Shown here: positions 17,825 to 25,045 of the stretch, one piece after another | How the letters are laid out: each line of letters starts with the position of its first letter | How positions within the stretch are numbered: position 1 is the stretch's first letter | From: Parabacteroides sp. | GTDB taxonomy: Bacteria; Bacteroidota; Bacteroidia; Bacteroidales; Tannerellaceae | DNA: 38,848 nucleotides | Assembly: GCA_022775005.1 (NCBI GenBank) | Contig: JALFJR010000109.1 | Span: 1-38,848, forward strand | Direction of reading: 5' to 3' | Notes under the pieces: generated by a model | Told to the model about the DNA's origin: nothing | The model's input: only the letters and a program-made list of their open reading frames with translations | Database searches by the model: none | Program-made: the position numbers and the translations under genes

Positions 17825-18493
17825 TTAACCAAAGTGTGGTGGACGTTCAGCTTCCTTGCGCTGCTGACGCAAAGCATTGCGTCGCTCGATGAAGCGTAAA
17901 ATGTATGCTACTGTCTCCTCCAACCCCAAGATCGAGGCATCAACGCAAAGGTCATAGGAGGCTGCCATGCCCCATGTCTTATTTGTATAATAATTATAGT
18001 AGGCCGCACGCTGCTTGTCTTTCTTCTCCATCCACTCACGTGCCTCTGCCTCCGTGCACCCCTGTCGAGACATGATACGTTGCAGACGATTCTCCGCCGA
18101 GCTATGGATAAAAATGCTTAGGCAAGCCGGATCGTCACGCAGGATATAATCAGCGCAACGCCCTACCATCACACATGAGCGCTCCGCTAAACGCCGGATC
18201 GCATCGCTCTGCAGCTTGAACAGCCCATCATTGGAGAGCACCGTGTTATAGGGTGTGAAAGCACCCCCCATGAAGGAGGAGAACCCCATCGTAAAAGCAT
18301 ACGACAACCCACTGGCTGCCCGCTCATCCGCCTGTTGAAACACCTCTTCACACAAGCCACTCTGCCGAGCCGCCTCAGTAATTAACTCGCTGTCATAGTA
18401 GGAAATGCCCAACTCCTGAGCCAAGCGTTGCCCTATCTCACGGCCACCGCTTCCGAATTGGCGACCGACGGTCAATGTGATCTTGTCTTCCAT
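17825..18493 (-). CDS. Cytidylate-kinase-like P-loop protein
   Basis: The protein has 222 residues. The N-terminus TLTVGRQFGSGGREIGQRLA (residues 7-26) is the P-loop signature of the cytidylate-kinase-like family found widely in Bacteroidetes and Firmicutes, distinct from canonical Cmk. Other family segments are ISYYDSELITEAARQSGL, VMVGRCADYILRDDP and SRQGCTEAEAREWMEKKDKQ. The likely activity is phosphorylation of a nucleoside monophosphate or related small molecule, but the substrate has not been shown by this sequence. A promoter-like TACTTTCG lies 27-34 bp upstream of the ATG. Confidence 0.88.
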   Translation of the reverse strand: MEDKITLTVGRQFGSGGREIGQRLAQELGISYYDSELITEAARQSGLCEEVFQQADERAASGLSYAFTMGFSSFMGGAFTPYNTVLSNDGLFKLQSDAIRRLAERSCVMVGRCADYILRDDPACLSIFIHSSAENRLQRIMSRQGCTEAEAREWMEKKDKQRAAYYNYYTNKTWGMAASYDLCVDASILGLEETVAYILRFIERRNALRQQRKEAERPPHFG

Positions 18494-18519
18494 GTTTTCC
18501 TTAGTATGAATTGATGCGA

Positions 18520-18527
18520 CGAAAGTA
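18520..18527 (-). promoter_or_regulatory. -7 promoter element upstream of the cytidylate-kinase-like gene
   Basis: On the minus strand TACTTTCG matches TAnnTTTG except at one position and sits 26 bp upstream of the ATG at 18493. It would give a leader of roughly 20 nt. No clear -33 TTTG is seen. Placement between two gene-dense stretches supports a promoter, but the call is modest. Confidence 0.45.
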
Positions 18528-18547
18528 CAAAATATTTATGAAATGAC

Positions 18548-20518
18548 TTACAAACGAATGCGATAGATTGTGAAACTCAACGGTTGAATCGTGATAGCCA
18601 TCTGATTGCCCTTATAGGTAAAGGCGCTCTCCTCCGGGTGAACCCGCTCAGGTTGCTCCAGCGTGTTCACTGCCTCTACGTCCATCGAGTGAAACTGGAT
18701 GCGCGTCCCTGTATGTGTACCGTCAGAAAGTCCATGCAGCTGGATCTGTGCCTGACGAGCTTGGATACCGGTATTCACCACTTTCAGGATCAATTCGTTC
18801 GTTCGCTCATCAAGCGCCGCCGTTGCGTAAAGCGACAGCTCACCCGTCAAAGGCTTCCCTGCACGCAGGAAGGGCACGACACGAGTACCCGCATGATGGC
18901 TATAAAGTTGTTGCACATAATAGTTCGGTGTTTTCATCACCCGCAGGTTGTCAAACCAAATCAGGTCGGGTCGCCATTGCCACGCCTCCACATGGGCAAA
19001 CAAAGGCGCATACGTAGAGAGGGGGACCACATCGGCATTGCGTTCCAAACCCGTCATGAAAGCGGCCTCACAAAGCGCTGTCAGGAAGCTATTCGCCTTG
19101 TTGTCCGCATGGCAGGCATACTCTCCGGCAAACACCTTCGGTCCCTTTCGATCATAGTTGTCGTAGCGATCCGCATTCGAAAGGAACCACTCCGGCGAGC
19201 GATAATAATGCTCGTCCACCAAATCGACGTTGAGGCGACGCATCTCCGGCCACAGGTACTCAAACTGCTCACCCTCTGCATTCGGACCCGCACTGCCCAC
19301 GATCTGGATCTCTGGATAACGAGCCCGGATCGCCTGCACAAAAGGGGCCAATCGCTCGGGATACAGCTCTCCCCATTGCTCGTTGCCGATAGCAATGTAT
19401 TTCAAGCCGAAAGGAGACGGATGCCCCATATCTGCCCGCAATTTGCCCCAGCGGGAAGTGACCGGTCCGTTGGCAAACTCGATCAAATCCAAGGCATCAT
19501 CGATGTAGGGTTGCAACTTCTCTACTGGCACATGCTGCTCCATGCCCTCGTTCTCAAACTGGCAGGAGAGCCCGCAATTCAAGACGGGCAGCGGCTCCGC
19601 GCCCAAATCCTCACTCAACTGAAAATATTCGAAGAAGCCCAAACCGTACGACTGGTAATAGTCGGGGAATTTCTTATGCGGGAAGGTGTAGTTCCAACGG
19701 TTGATGTTGAACGGACGATTCTCCACCGGCCCCACCGTGTTTTTCCATTGATAACGGGTCTCAATCGTCGTACCCTCCACGATACATCCACCGGGGAAAC
19801 GGAAAACGCCTGGTTTTAAAGCCTTCAATGCCTCCGCTAAATCGGCTCTCAATCCATTGGGGCGGTTATTAAACGTATGCCGAGGGAAAAGCGAAACGTG
19901 CTCCAAGTCCAACGTTCCCTTTGTCTCCATCGTCAGGCGCAGACGGGCTTCTGGTTCCGTCGTCTTGGACAGCAATGCCAACTGATAGTGCTTCCACGAC
20001 GACTCGGCGAGCGTGATACGCTGGGTCTCTATGATATCATTGGAAGCGCTCACCAGCTCCACCCGGAGCGTCAGCTCGTCTCCCTTCACCACCCGGCCAT
20101 AGAAGGTTAAGTCGTAGGGCTCATCGGCTTGGATGCCCATGCCCCGGAAGCCTTCGTTCTCCACACCGGCGTGGGTAATCTGTCCCACCTCAGTCAGCCG
20201 TACGTAATGCGGGTTGCGGTCGAAACAGGGCTTGTCGCTCCGCACCTCCACGGAACCAAACGGAGTCCACCCCATCAAGGGCTGCTCAAACTCAAAGGAG
20301 CGGTTCTTCACCAACTCGGCATACAGGCCGCCGTCGGCACCAAAGTTGATGTCCTCGAAAAAGATGCCATACATCGTGGAGGGAATCGAAGCACCCGGCT
20401 GATCCGCCCGCACCTCGAAGGAAAGTGTCTCGCGCACCTCTTGCGCCCAACCCGTCACGGAAGCCAGCCAAGCACTCGCAGCCAGCAGGAATAATCGCAC
20501 ACAGTTTTGTCTTTTCAT
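18548..20518 (-). CDS. GH51 alpha-L-arabinofuranosidase
   Basis: The protein has 656 residues with a cleavable signal peptide (cut near VTGWAQ). GH51 features are TMYGIFFEDINFGADGGLYA near the N-terminus, an inserted carbohydrate-binding-like beta domain at about residues 60-190, then the catalytic barrel with the acid/base Glu380 (IGNEQWG) and the nucleophile Glu466 (FAGEYAC). A beta-sandwich domain closes the protein. The enzyme should release terminal arabinofuranose from arabinan or arabinoxylan in the periplasm. No SusCD or other arabinan enzymes lie beside it; the divergent neighbour is the galactose operon, which would fit joint use of arabinogalactan-type material, but this is inference. 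Confidence 0.95.
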   Translation of the reverse strand: MKRQNCVRLFLLAASAWLASVTGWAQEVRETLSFEVRADQPGASIPSTMYGIFFEDINFGADGGLYAELVKNRSFEFEQPLMGWTPFGSVEVRSDKPCFDRNPHYVRLTEVGQITHAGVENEGFRGMGIQADEPYDLTFYGRVVKGDELTLRVELVSASNDIIETQRITLAESSWKHYQLALLSKTTEPEARLRLTMETKGTLDLEHVSLFPRHTFNNRPNGLRADLAEALKALKPGVFRFPGGCIVEGTTIETRYQWKNTVGPVENRPFNINRWNYTFPHKKFPDYYQSYGLGFFEYFQLSEDLGAEPLPVLNCGLSCQFENEGMEQHVPVEKLQPYIDDALDLIEFANGPVTSRWGKLRADMGHPSPFGLKYIAIGNEQWGELYPERLAPFVQAIRARYPEIQIVGSAGPNAEGEQFEYLWPEMRRLNVDLVDEHYYRSPEWFLSNADRYDNYDRKGPKVFAGEYACHADNKANSFLTALCEAAFMTGLERNADVVPLSTYAPLFAHVEAWQWRPDLIWFDNLRVMKTPNYYVQQLYSHHAGTRVVPFLRAGKPLTGELSLYATAALDERTNELILKVVNTGIQARQAQIQLHGLSDGTHTGTRIQFHSMDVEAVNTLEQPERVHPEESAFTYKGNQMAITIQPLSFTIYRIRL

Positions 20519-20705
20519 GCGTTTTTCAGTGTTATGTATTTTTTAACAATGCTGCAAAAATACACTTATTATCGTTTCTCATAAGCAGATATCCGGGCTT
20601 TTTTATCAATAAATCTGAAATGATGCTTTAAAACATGGATTGATTAGTGGAAGTTTGAAGAAGAAAAACTACTTTTACCCGCAATTTATAAACAATATTG
20701 TACAC
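20519..20705. promoter_or_regulatory. Divergent promoter region between GH51 and galM
   Basis: For the GH51 gene, CAAAAATA at 20555-20562 is an exact complement of TAnnTTTG (TATTTTTG on the minus strand), about 37 bp before the ATG. For galM no convincing element was found. TTTG at 20654-20657 is followed only 12 bp later by TACTTTTA, which is too close for standard spacing. The region is A/T-rich. Confidence 0.5.
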
Positions 20706-21782
20706 ATGAAAGACAACTATACATTGTCCGGCCTCTCAAAAGCCGATTTCTGCCAGCAAATTGACGGAAAAGAGACAGCCCTCTACGTGCTTAGTAATGC
20801 CTCAGGAGCGGAGCTCTGCGTCACCAATTACGGGGCGAAGATCGTCTCACTCATGGTGCCCGATCGAGACGGGAAGCTGACCGATGTCGTCACCGGACAT
20901 AAATCCATTGCCGATTACCTCACCTCCGAGGAGCCCTATTTCGGGGCAATTTGCGGACGTTATGGCAACCGCATCGCTAAGGGACGGTTTGAGATCGACG
21001 GCACGGTGTATGACCAATTGGCCATCAACAACGGCCCCAACAGCCTGCACGGTGGCTTGAAAGGTTTCAACGCCAAGGTATGGGATGCCACACAAAAAGA
21101 TGAACAAACCATTGAGTTGCAACTTATCTCACCTGATGGTGAAGAGGGGTTCCCCGGCGAGCTGCAAACGGCTGTCACCTATCAGCTGACAGAAGACAAC
21201 GAGGTGATTATCTCTTACAGAGCCGTCACCACAAAGCCGACCGTGCTAAACCTCACCAACCATTCCTATTTCAACCTATCTGGTGCAGGCGATCCCTATG
21301 TGGGCGACCATCTGTTGCAAATCAACGCAGATTATTACCTGCCGACCGACGAGACTGCTATCCCTTATGGTCCAAAAGAACCAGTGGAGGGCACACCGAT
21401 GGACTTCCGCACGCCGCACACAGTTGGCGAGCGTATCAACGACGATTTCGAACAACTGCACTTTGGCAAGGGCTACGATCATACCTATATATTAAATAAG
21501 GAGGGAGAGGAGCTTTCGTTCTGCGCTCGCTGCAACTCGCCAAAGACGGGCATCGTGATGGAGACCTTCACCACTGAGCCCGGCGTGCAGCTTTATACCG
21601 GTAACTGGATGACCGGCAATTTCGAGGGCAAACCGGGGCAACGCTATCCCGAGCGGGCAGCACTCTGCTTGGAGACGCAACACTTCCCAGACAGCCCCAA
21701 CAAGCCGGAGTACCCCTCCACCCTGCTTCGACCGGGTGAGACCTTCGTAAGCACAACAATCTATAAATTCAGTGTGGAATAA
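20706..21782 (+). CDS. galM: Aldose 1-epimerase (mutarotase)
   Basis: This enzyme interconverts alpha and beta anomers of galactose or glucose and supplies the alpha form to galactokinase. Starting at 20706 (MKDNYTLSGL) it has 358 residues, a normal GalM length. An upstream ATG at 20640 is in frame, but the added residues look non-coding. Catalytic residues are visible: His186 in LTNHSYFNL and Glu323 in CLETQHFPDSPNKPEYPSTL. Substrate-loop segments GRYGNRIAKGRF and NNGPNSLHGG are conserved. It leads the galM - MFS porter - galK operon with a 38-bp gap to the next gene. No signal peptide is evident, so it is cytoplasmic. Confidence 0.95.
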   Translation: MKDNYTLSGLSKADFCQQIDGKETALYVLSNASGAELCVTNYGAKIVSLMVPDRDGKLTDVVTGHKSIADYLTSEEPYFGAICGRYGNRIAKGRFEIDGTVYDQLAINNGPNSLHGGLKGFNAKVWDATQKDEQTIELQLISPDGEEGFPGELQTAVTYQLTEDNEVIISYRAVTTKPTVLNLTNHSYFNLSGAGDPYVGDHLLQINADYYLPTDETAIPYGPKEPVEGTPMDFRTPHTVGERINDDFEQLHFGKGYDHTYILNKEGEELSFCARCNSPKTGIVMETFTTEPGVQLYTGNWMTGNFEGKPGQRYPERAALCLETQHFPDSPNKPEYPSTLLRPGETFVSTTIYKFSVE

Positions 21783-21820
21783 ATTCAATCAAGTACTAAT
21801 TATAAAATTTTAAATCTTAA

Positions 21821-23071
21821 ATGGCACAACAAACAAAACAATGGGCTGCGATTATCATGATGATCGCGCTCTTCGCGATGATCGCGTTTGTAACGAATCT
21901 CTGTTCTCCGATGGCTGTCATCGTGCAGAACCAATTTGGCGCTTCCGAGCTGCAATCTCAGATCGGTAACTACGCGAATTTCATCGCTTATCTGGTGATG
22001 GGTATTCCCAGCGGTATGTTAATCGTGAAATTTGGTTACAAGAAAACAGCGTTGATCGCGTTGGGCGTCGGCATCGTCGGCATGTTATTAGAGTTGCTTT
22101 CCGGCTCAATGGGTAGCTACTGGATCTACCTGCTGGGTGCGTTCGTCAGCGGTTTTTGTATGTGTATGTTGAACACGGTGGTTAACCCGATGTTGAACGT
22201 GCTCGGTGGTGGTGGTAACACCGGTAACCAGCTGATTCAGATTGGTGGTGCGTTCAACAGTGCCGCAGCTGTAGCTGTGTACATCATCTTGGGCGCGCTG
22301 ATTGGCGAGGTAACGAAAGAGACTGGTATCGCTGACGCAGCTCCGGCTATGTACATTGCGTTGGCAATCTTCGTTTTGGCAGCTGTCGTGCTCTTCTTCA
22401 CGAAGATCGAGGAGCCGAAGCAGGAGCCGGTGAAGATGGAATTAGTGAAGGGCGCATTGAGCTACCGTCACTTCGCACTCGGCGCATTGGCTATCTTCTT
22501 GTATATGAGCGTTGAGGTAGGTACTCCGACCTACATGATCAAATATTTGATCGGCGAGGTAGGCATCTCTGCGGGTGTCGCTTCTTTGATCGCCGCTGTA
22601 TATTGGTTCGCGATGTTCATCGGTCGTTCGATCGGTGGTTCAATCGGTAGCAAGGTCTCCAGCCGCACGATGGTTAGCACCGTGGCTATTGCCGCTATCG
22701 CGCTCTTGGCGTTCGGTATTCTCTCTCCGGCCTCTTGGAAGGTAAACGTTCCGGGTGTTGACTGGGCTAACCTTTCCATGATCTGGGTTGAGGTTCCCAT
22801 TGGCGTAGCTGCATTCATCTGCGTAGGTCTCTGTACTTCCGTGATGTGGGGCGGTATCTTCAACATGGCTGTTGAGGGCTTGGGCAAGTACACTGCTGCT
22901 GCTTCCGGTATCTTCATGACGATGGTATTCGGTTGCGCTGTGATGGTTGCCGTTCAGGCATTTGTGATCGACATCACGGGTAGCATCCTGGGTAGCTACA
23001 TCATCCCGTTGGTTTGCGCCGGCTACATCCTGTTCTATGCGTTGGTAGGTAGCAAACCGGCTCAGAAATAA
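21821..23071 (+). CDS. FucP/GluP-type glucose/galactose MFS transporter
   Basis: The protein has 416 residues with about 12 transmembrane segments. The N-terminal part (FVTNLCSPMAVIVQNQFGAS, YLVMGIPSGMLIVKFGYKKT) matches the sugar:cation symporter branch of the MFS that includes FucP and GluP. It lies between galM and galK with short gaps of 38 and 15 bp, which makes galactose (or glucose/galactose) the likely substrate. It would import the monosaccharide across the inner membrane. A galP or gluP name is not certain from sequence alone. Confidence 0.93.
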   Translation: MAQQTKQWAAIIMMIALFAMIAFVTNLCSPMAVIVQNQFGASELQSQIGNYANFIAYLVMGIPSGMLIVKFGYKKTALIALGVGIVGMLLELLSGSMGSYWIYLLGAFVSGFCMCMLNTVVNPMLNVLGGGGNTGNQLIQIGGAFNSAAAVAVYIILGALIGEVTKETGIADAAPAMYIALAIFVLAAVVLFFTKIEEPKQEPVKMELVKGALSYRHFALGALAIFLYMSVEVGTPTYMIKYLIGEVGISAGVASLIAAVYWFAMFIGRSIGGSIGSKVSSRTMVSTVAIAAIALLAFGILSPASWKVNVPGVDWANLSMIWVEVPIGVAAFICVGLCTSVMWGGIFNMAVEGLGKYTAAASGIFMTMVFGCAVMVAVQAFVIDITGSILGSYIIPLVCAGYILFYALVGSKPAQK

Positions 23072-23086
23072 AAACAAGTTAGAAGC

Positions 23087-24238
23087 ATGAAAGCTATGCA
23101 AGAGCAAATCAGCATAAAATTCAAGGAGTTGTTTCAAACCGAGGGGAGCTTCTTCGCTTCCCCGGGGCGAATCAACCTGATCGGCGAGCACACCGATTAC
23201 AACGGTGGCTTCGTCTTCCCTGGCGCAGTGGACAAGGGCATGATCGCCGAGATCAAGCCGAACGGCACAGGCACGGTGCGTGCGTATGCGCTCGACCTGA
23301 GCGACTATGCCGAGTTCGGATTGACGGAGGAGGCTGCGCCGGAAGCCAGCTGGGCACGCTACATCTTCGGCGTTTGCCGCGAGATCATCAAGCGTGGTGG
23401 TAACATCCAAGGTTTTGACACTGTCTTCGCGGGCGACGTTCCCTTAGGAGCCGGCATGTCTTCCTCAGCGGCGTTGGAGAGCACCTTTGCCTTCGCGCTC
23501 AACGAATTGTTTGCCTTAGGCATCGACAAGTTCGAATTGGCCAAGATCGGTCAATCCACTGAGCATAACTATTGCGGCGTGAAATGTGGCATCATGGATC
23601 AGTTCGCCTCTGTCTTCGGTAAGGCAGGCAGTCTGATTCGCCTCGATTGCCGCTCGTTGGAGTATAAATATTATCCGTTCAACCCCGTTGGCTACAAGCT
23701 GGTGCTGGTGGATTCAGTCGTGAAGCATGAGCTGGCCTCTTCCGCTTACAACAAGCGTCGCCAGTCGTGCGAGAACGTCGTGGCGGCTATCCGTCGCAAC
23801 CACCCGCAGGTGGAGTTCCTGCGTGACGCTACCATGGAGATGCTCAGCGAGGTAAAGGCTGATATCAGCGCCGAGGACTACATGCGTGCCGAGTATGTAA
23901 TCGAGGAGATCCAGCGCGTCTTAGACGTATGCGACGCCTTGGAGCATGGCGACTACGAGACGGTGGGTGCCAAGATGTACGCAACGCACCACGGCATGAG
24001 CAAACTCTACGAGGTGAGCTGCGAAGAGCTCGACTTCTTGAACGACATCGCCAAGGAGTGCGGCGTAACCGGTTCGCGTGTGATGGGTGGCGGCTTCGGC
24101 GGTTGCACCATCAACCTCGTGAAAGAGGAGCTGTATGATCACTTCATCCAGACGGCCGTTAGCGCCTACAAGGAGAAGTATGGTCGTGAGCCGAAGATCT
24201 ATGATGTAGTGATCAGCGACGGCGCACGCCACTTATAA
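23087..24238 (+). CDS. galK: Galactokinase
   Basis: The protein has 383 residues and all GHMP-kinase motifs: the galactokinase signature GRINLIGEHTDYNGG (residues 27-41), the ATP-binding loop GDVPLGAGMSSSAA, the CGIMDQFAS segment with the catalytic Asp, and the C-terminal GSRVMGGGFGGCTI. It phosphorylates alpha-D-galactose at O1 with ATP. It is the last gene of the galactose operon and is followed by a strong terminator at 24272. No galT or galE lies in the window, so later Leloir steps must be encoded elsewhere. ATG 23096 is an alternative start three codons in. Confidence 0.97.
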   Translation: MKAMQEQISIKFKELFQTEGSFFASPGRINLIGEHTDYNGGFVFPGAVDKGMIAEIKPNGTGTVRAYALDLSDYAEFGLTEEAAPEASWARYIFGVCREIIKRGGNIQGFDTVFAGDVPLGAGMSSSAALESTFAFALNELFALGIDKFELAKIGQSTEHNYCGVKCGIMDQFASVFGKAGSLIRLDCRSLEYKYYPFNPVGYKLVLVDSVVKHELASSAYNKRRQSCENVVAAIRRNHPQVEFLRDATMEMLSEVKADISAEDYMRAEYVIEEIQRVLDVCDALEHGDYETVGAKMYATHHGMSKLYEVSCEELDFLNDIAKECGVTGSRVMGGGFGGCTINLVKEELYDHFIQTAVSAYKEKYGREPKIYDVVISDGARHL

Positions 24239-24271
24239 TCCAACAGGACTATCGCATCTATCCTATACAGG

Positions 24272-24336
24272 GCCCTCCCCGATATCTGTGTGAAGGTTTG
24301 ATATACACAAATCGTCGGGGAGGGCTATCTTTTCCC
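24272..24336 (+). terminator. Rho-independent terminator of the galactose operon
   Basis: A perfect 11-bp G/C-rich stem (GCCCTCCCCGA at 24272-24282, TCGGGGAGGGC at 24315-24325) is extended inward by TGTGT/ACACA. A short T-rich tail (ATCTTTT) follows. It starts 34 bp after the galK stop codon. Confidence 0.88.
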
Positions 24337-24532
24337 CTTCATCGCTCCGCTATCCCATAACAACATAATAATCAGCTTAATTCATTTAATTGGTTAATCA
24401 CTCCGCAAGGCCTAAAGCCCGCGCTAATAAACTCTCATTGCGCCTCGCTGCTACCCCTCAGCTTGGCTCCTCACCACGGGGGCAAAGATAGGGTGGCACG
24501 ATTGCGGTCTAAAGCGAAAGCCCATTTTTTTG

Positions 24533-24562
24533 TTCGCAAAAGAAAAATTTTTGATTCGCGAA
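24533..24562. repeat. Imperfect AT-rich palindrome in the gene-free region
   Basis: TTCGC at 24533-24537 pairs with GCGAA at 24558-24562 around the self-complementary centre AAAAATTTTT. It belongs to the 24338-25045 stretch, where I see no credible gene. Its role is unknown. Confidence 0.5.
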
Positions 24563-24599
24563 GCAGTACATTCCCCCTCTACATGCGCCAGAGCCATGC

Positions 24600-24632
24600 G
24601 GTCACGAAGGTCACGGTCACGAAGGTCACGAA
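24600..24632 (+). repeat. GGTCA tandem array A
   Basis: Two perfect 15-bp copies of GGTCACGAAGGTCAC (24600-24614 and 24615-24629) stand in tandem with a partial third unit. The sub-structure is a 9-bp plus 6-bp alternation of GGTCA. An inverted related array lies at 24714-24742 and a direct one at 24945-24972. A short frame through it only gives repetitive VTKVTVTKVT, so coding is unlikely. Confidence 0.85.
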
Positions 24633-24654
24633 CTATTCGGGCACATTTTGAGCC

Positions 24655-24686
24655 CAAAATAAATAATATATATATTATTTATTTTG
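24655..24686. repeat. Perfect 32-bp AT-rich palindrome
   Basis: The left half CAAAATAAATAATATA is followed by its exact reverse complement. It lies almost exactly midway between GGTCA array A and its inverted counterpart B, so the whole 24600-24742 segment is one compound inverted structure. It could extrude as a cruciform or act as a bidirectional terminator (the transcript would end in ATTTTG); both are inferences. Confidence 0.9.
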
Positions 24687-24713
24687 CCTTGATTTTGCAC
24701 CTTTTTTTCTTCA

Positions 24714-24742
24714 TGACCATAATGACCATGACCTTAATGACC
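24714..24742 (-). repeat. GGTCA array B (inverted)
   Basis: Read on the minus strand this is GGTCATTAAGGTCATGG followed by TCATTATGGTCA, the same 9-plus-6 pattern as array A but with TT in place of CG. It matches array C at 26 of 28 positions in inverted orientation. Confidence 0.85.
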
Positions 24743-24944
24743 ACCTTAAGGCCAATTAGGGCTATGATGCAAAATATTGTTAATGATATGCGATTTTTGG
24801 TCGAGAAACTTTAGCCAACGGATAGAAAAGGCTAACTTGCGGCAAAAATAAGCGGGAGGTCCAGCGTGATCGAGACTTCCTGTGATGCTCACCATAGCCT
24901 ACCCCAGACTCCACTACCCCGTGAAGAAGCGCGTAGGAACATCC

Positions 24945-24972
24945 GGTCACGAAGGTCATGGTCATTATGGTC
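24945..24972 (+). repeat. GGTCA array C
   Basis: GGTCACGAAGGTCATGG followed by TCATTATGGTC. Its first half resembles array A and its second half is the reverse complement of array B, so it looks like a hybrid of the two. It ends 10 bp before the stop-associated repeat of the GH92 gene. Confidence 0.85.
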
Positions 24973-24982
24973 GCAAAGGGTT

Positions 24983-25041
24983 GAGGAATTAGAAGTTAGG
25001 AATTAAATAAATCCTCATTCCTCACTCCTAATTCCTAATTC
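24983..25041 (-). repeat. Stop-codon-associated dispersed repeat, copy 3 (hairpin form)
   Basis: On the minus strand, 5 nt after the first GH92 stop codon, GAATTAGGAATTAG leads into GGAGTGAGGAATGAGGA and then an inverted partial copy (TTAATTCCTAACTTC). The RNA could fold into a hairpin and may serve as the terminator of the mannosidase operon. Confidence 0.75.
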
Positions 25042-25045
25042 ACAG

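Noticed and set aside
20640-20705. The upstream ATG at 20640 as the galM start
   Set aside because: The added residues (ISGSLKKKNYFYPQFINNIV) are A/T-driven and not part of the GalM fold.
24463-24814. Two overlapping frames through the GGTCA arrays
   Set aside because: Their products are driven by the repeats (VTKVTVTKVT, RRSRSRRSR), so coding is unlikely.
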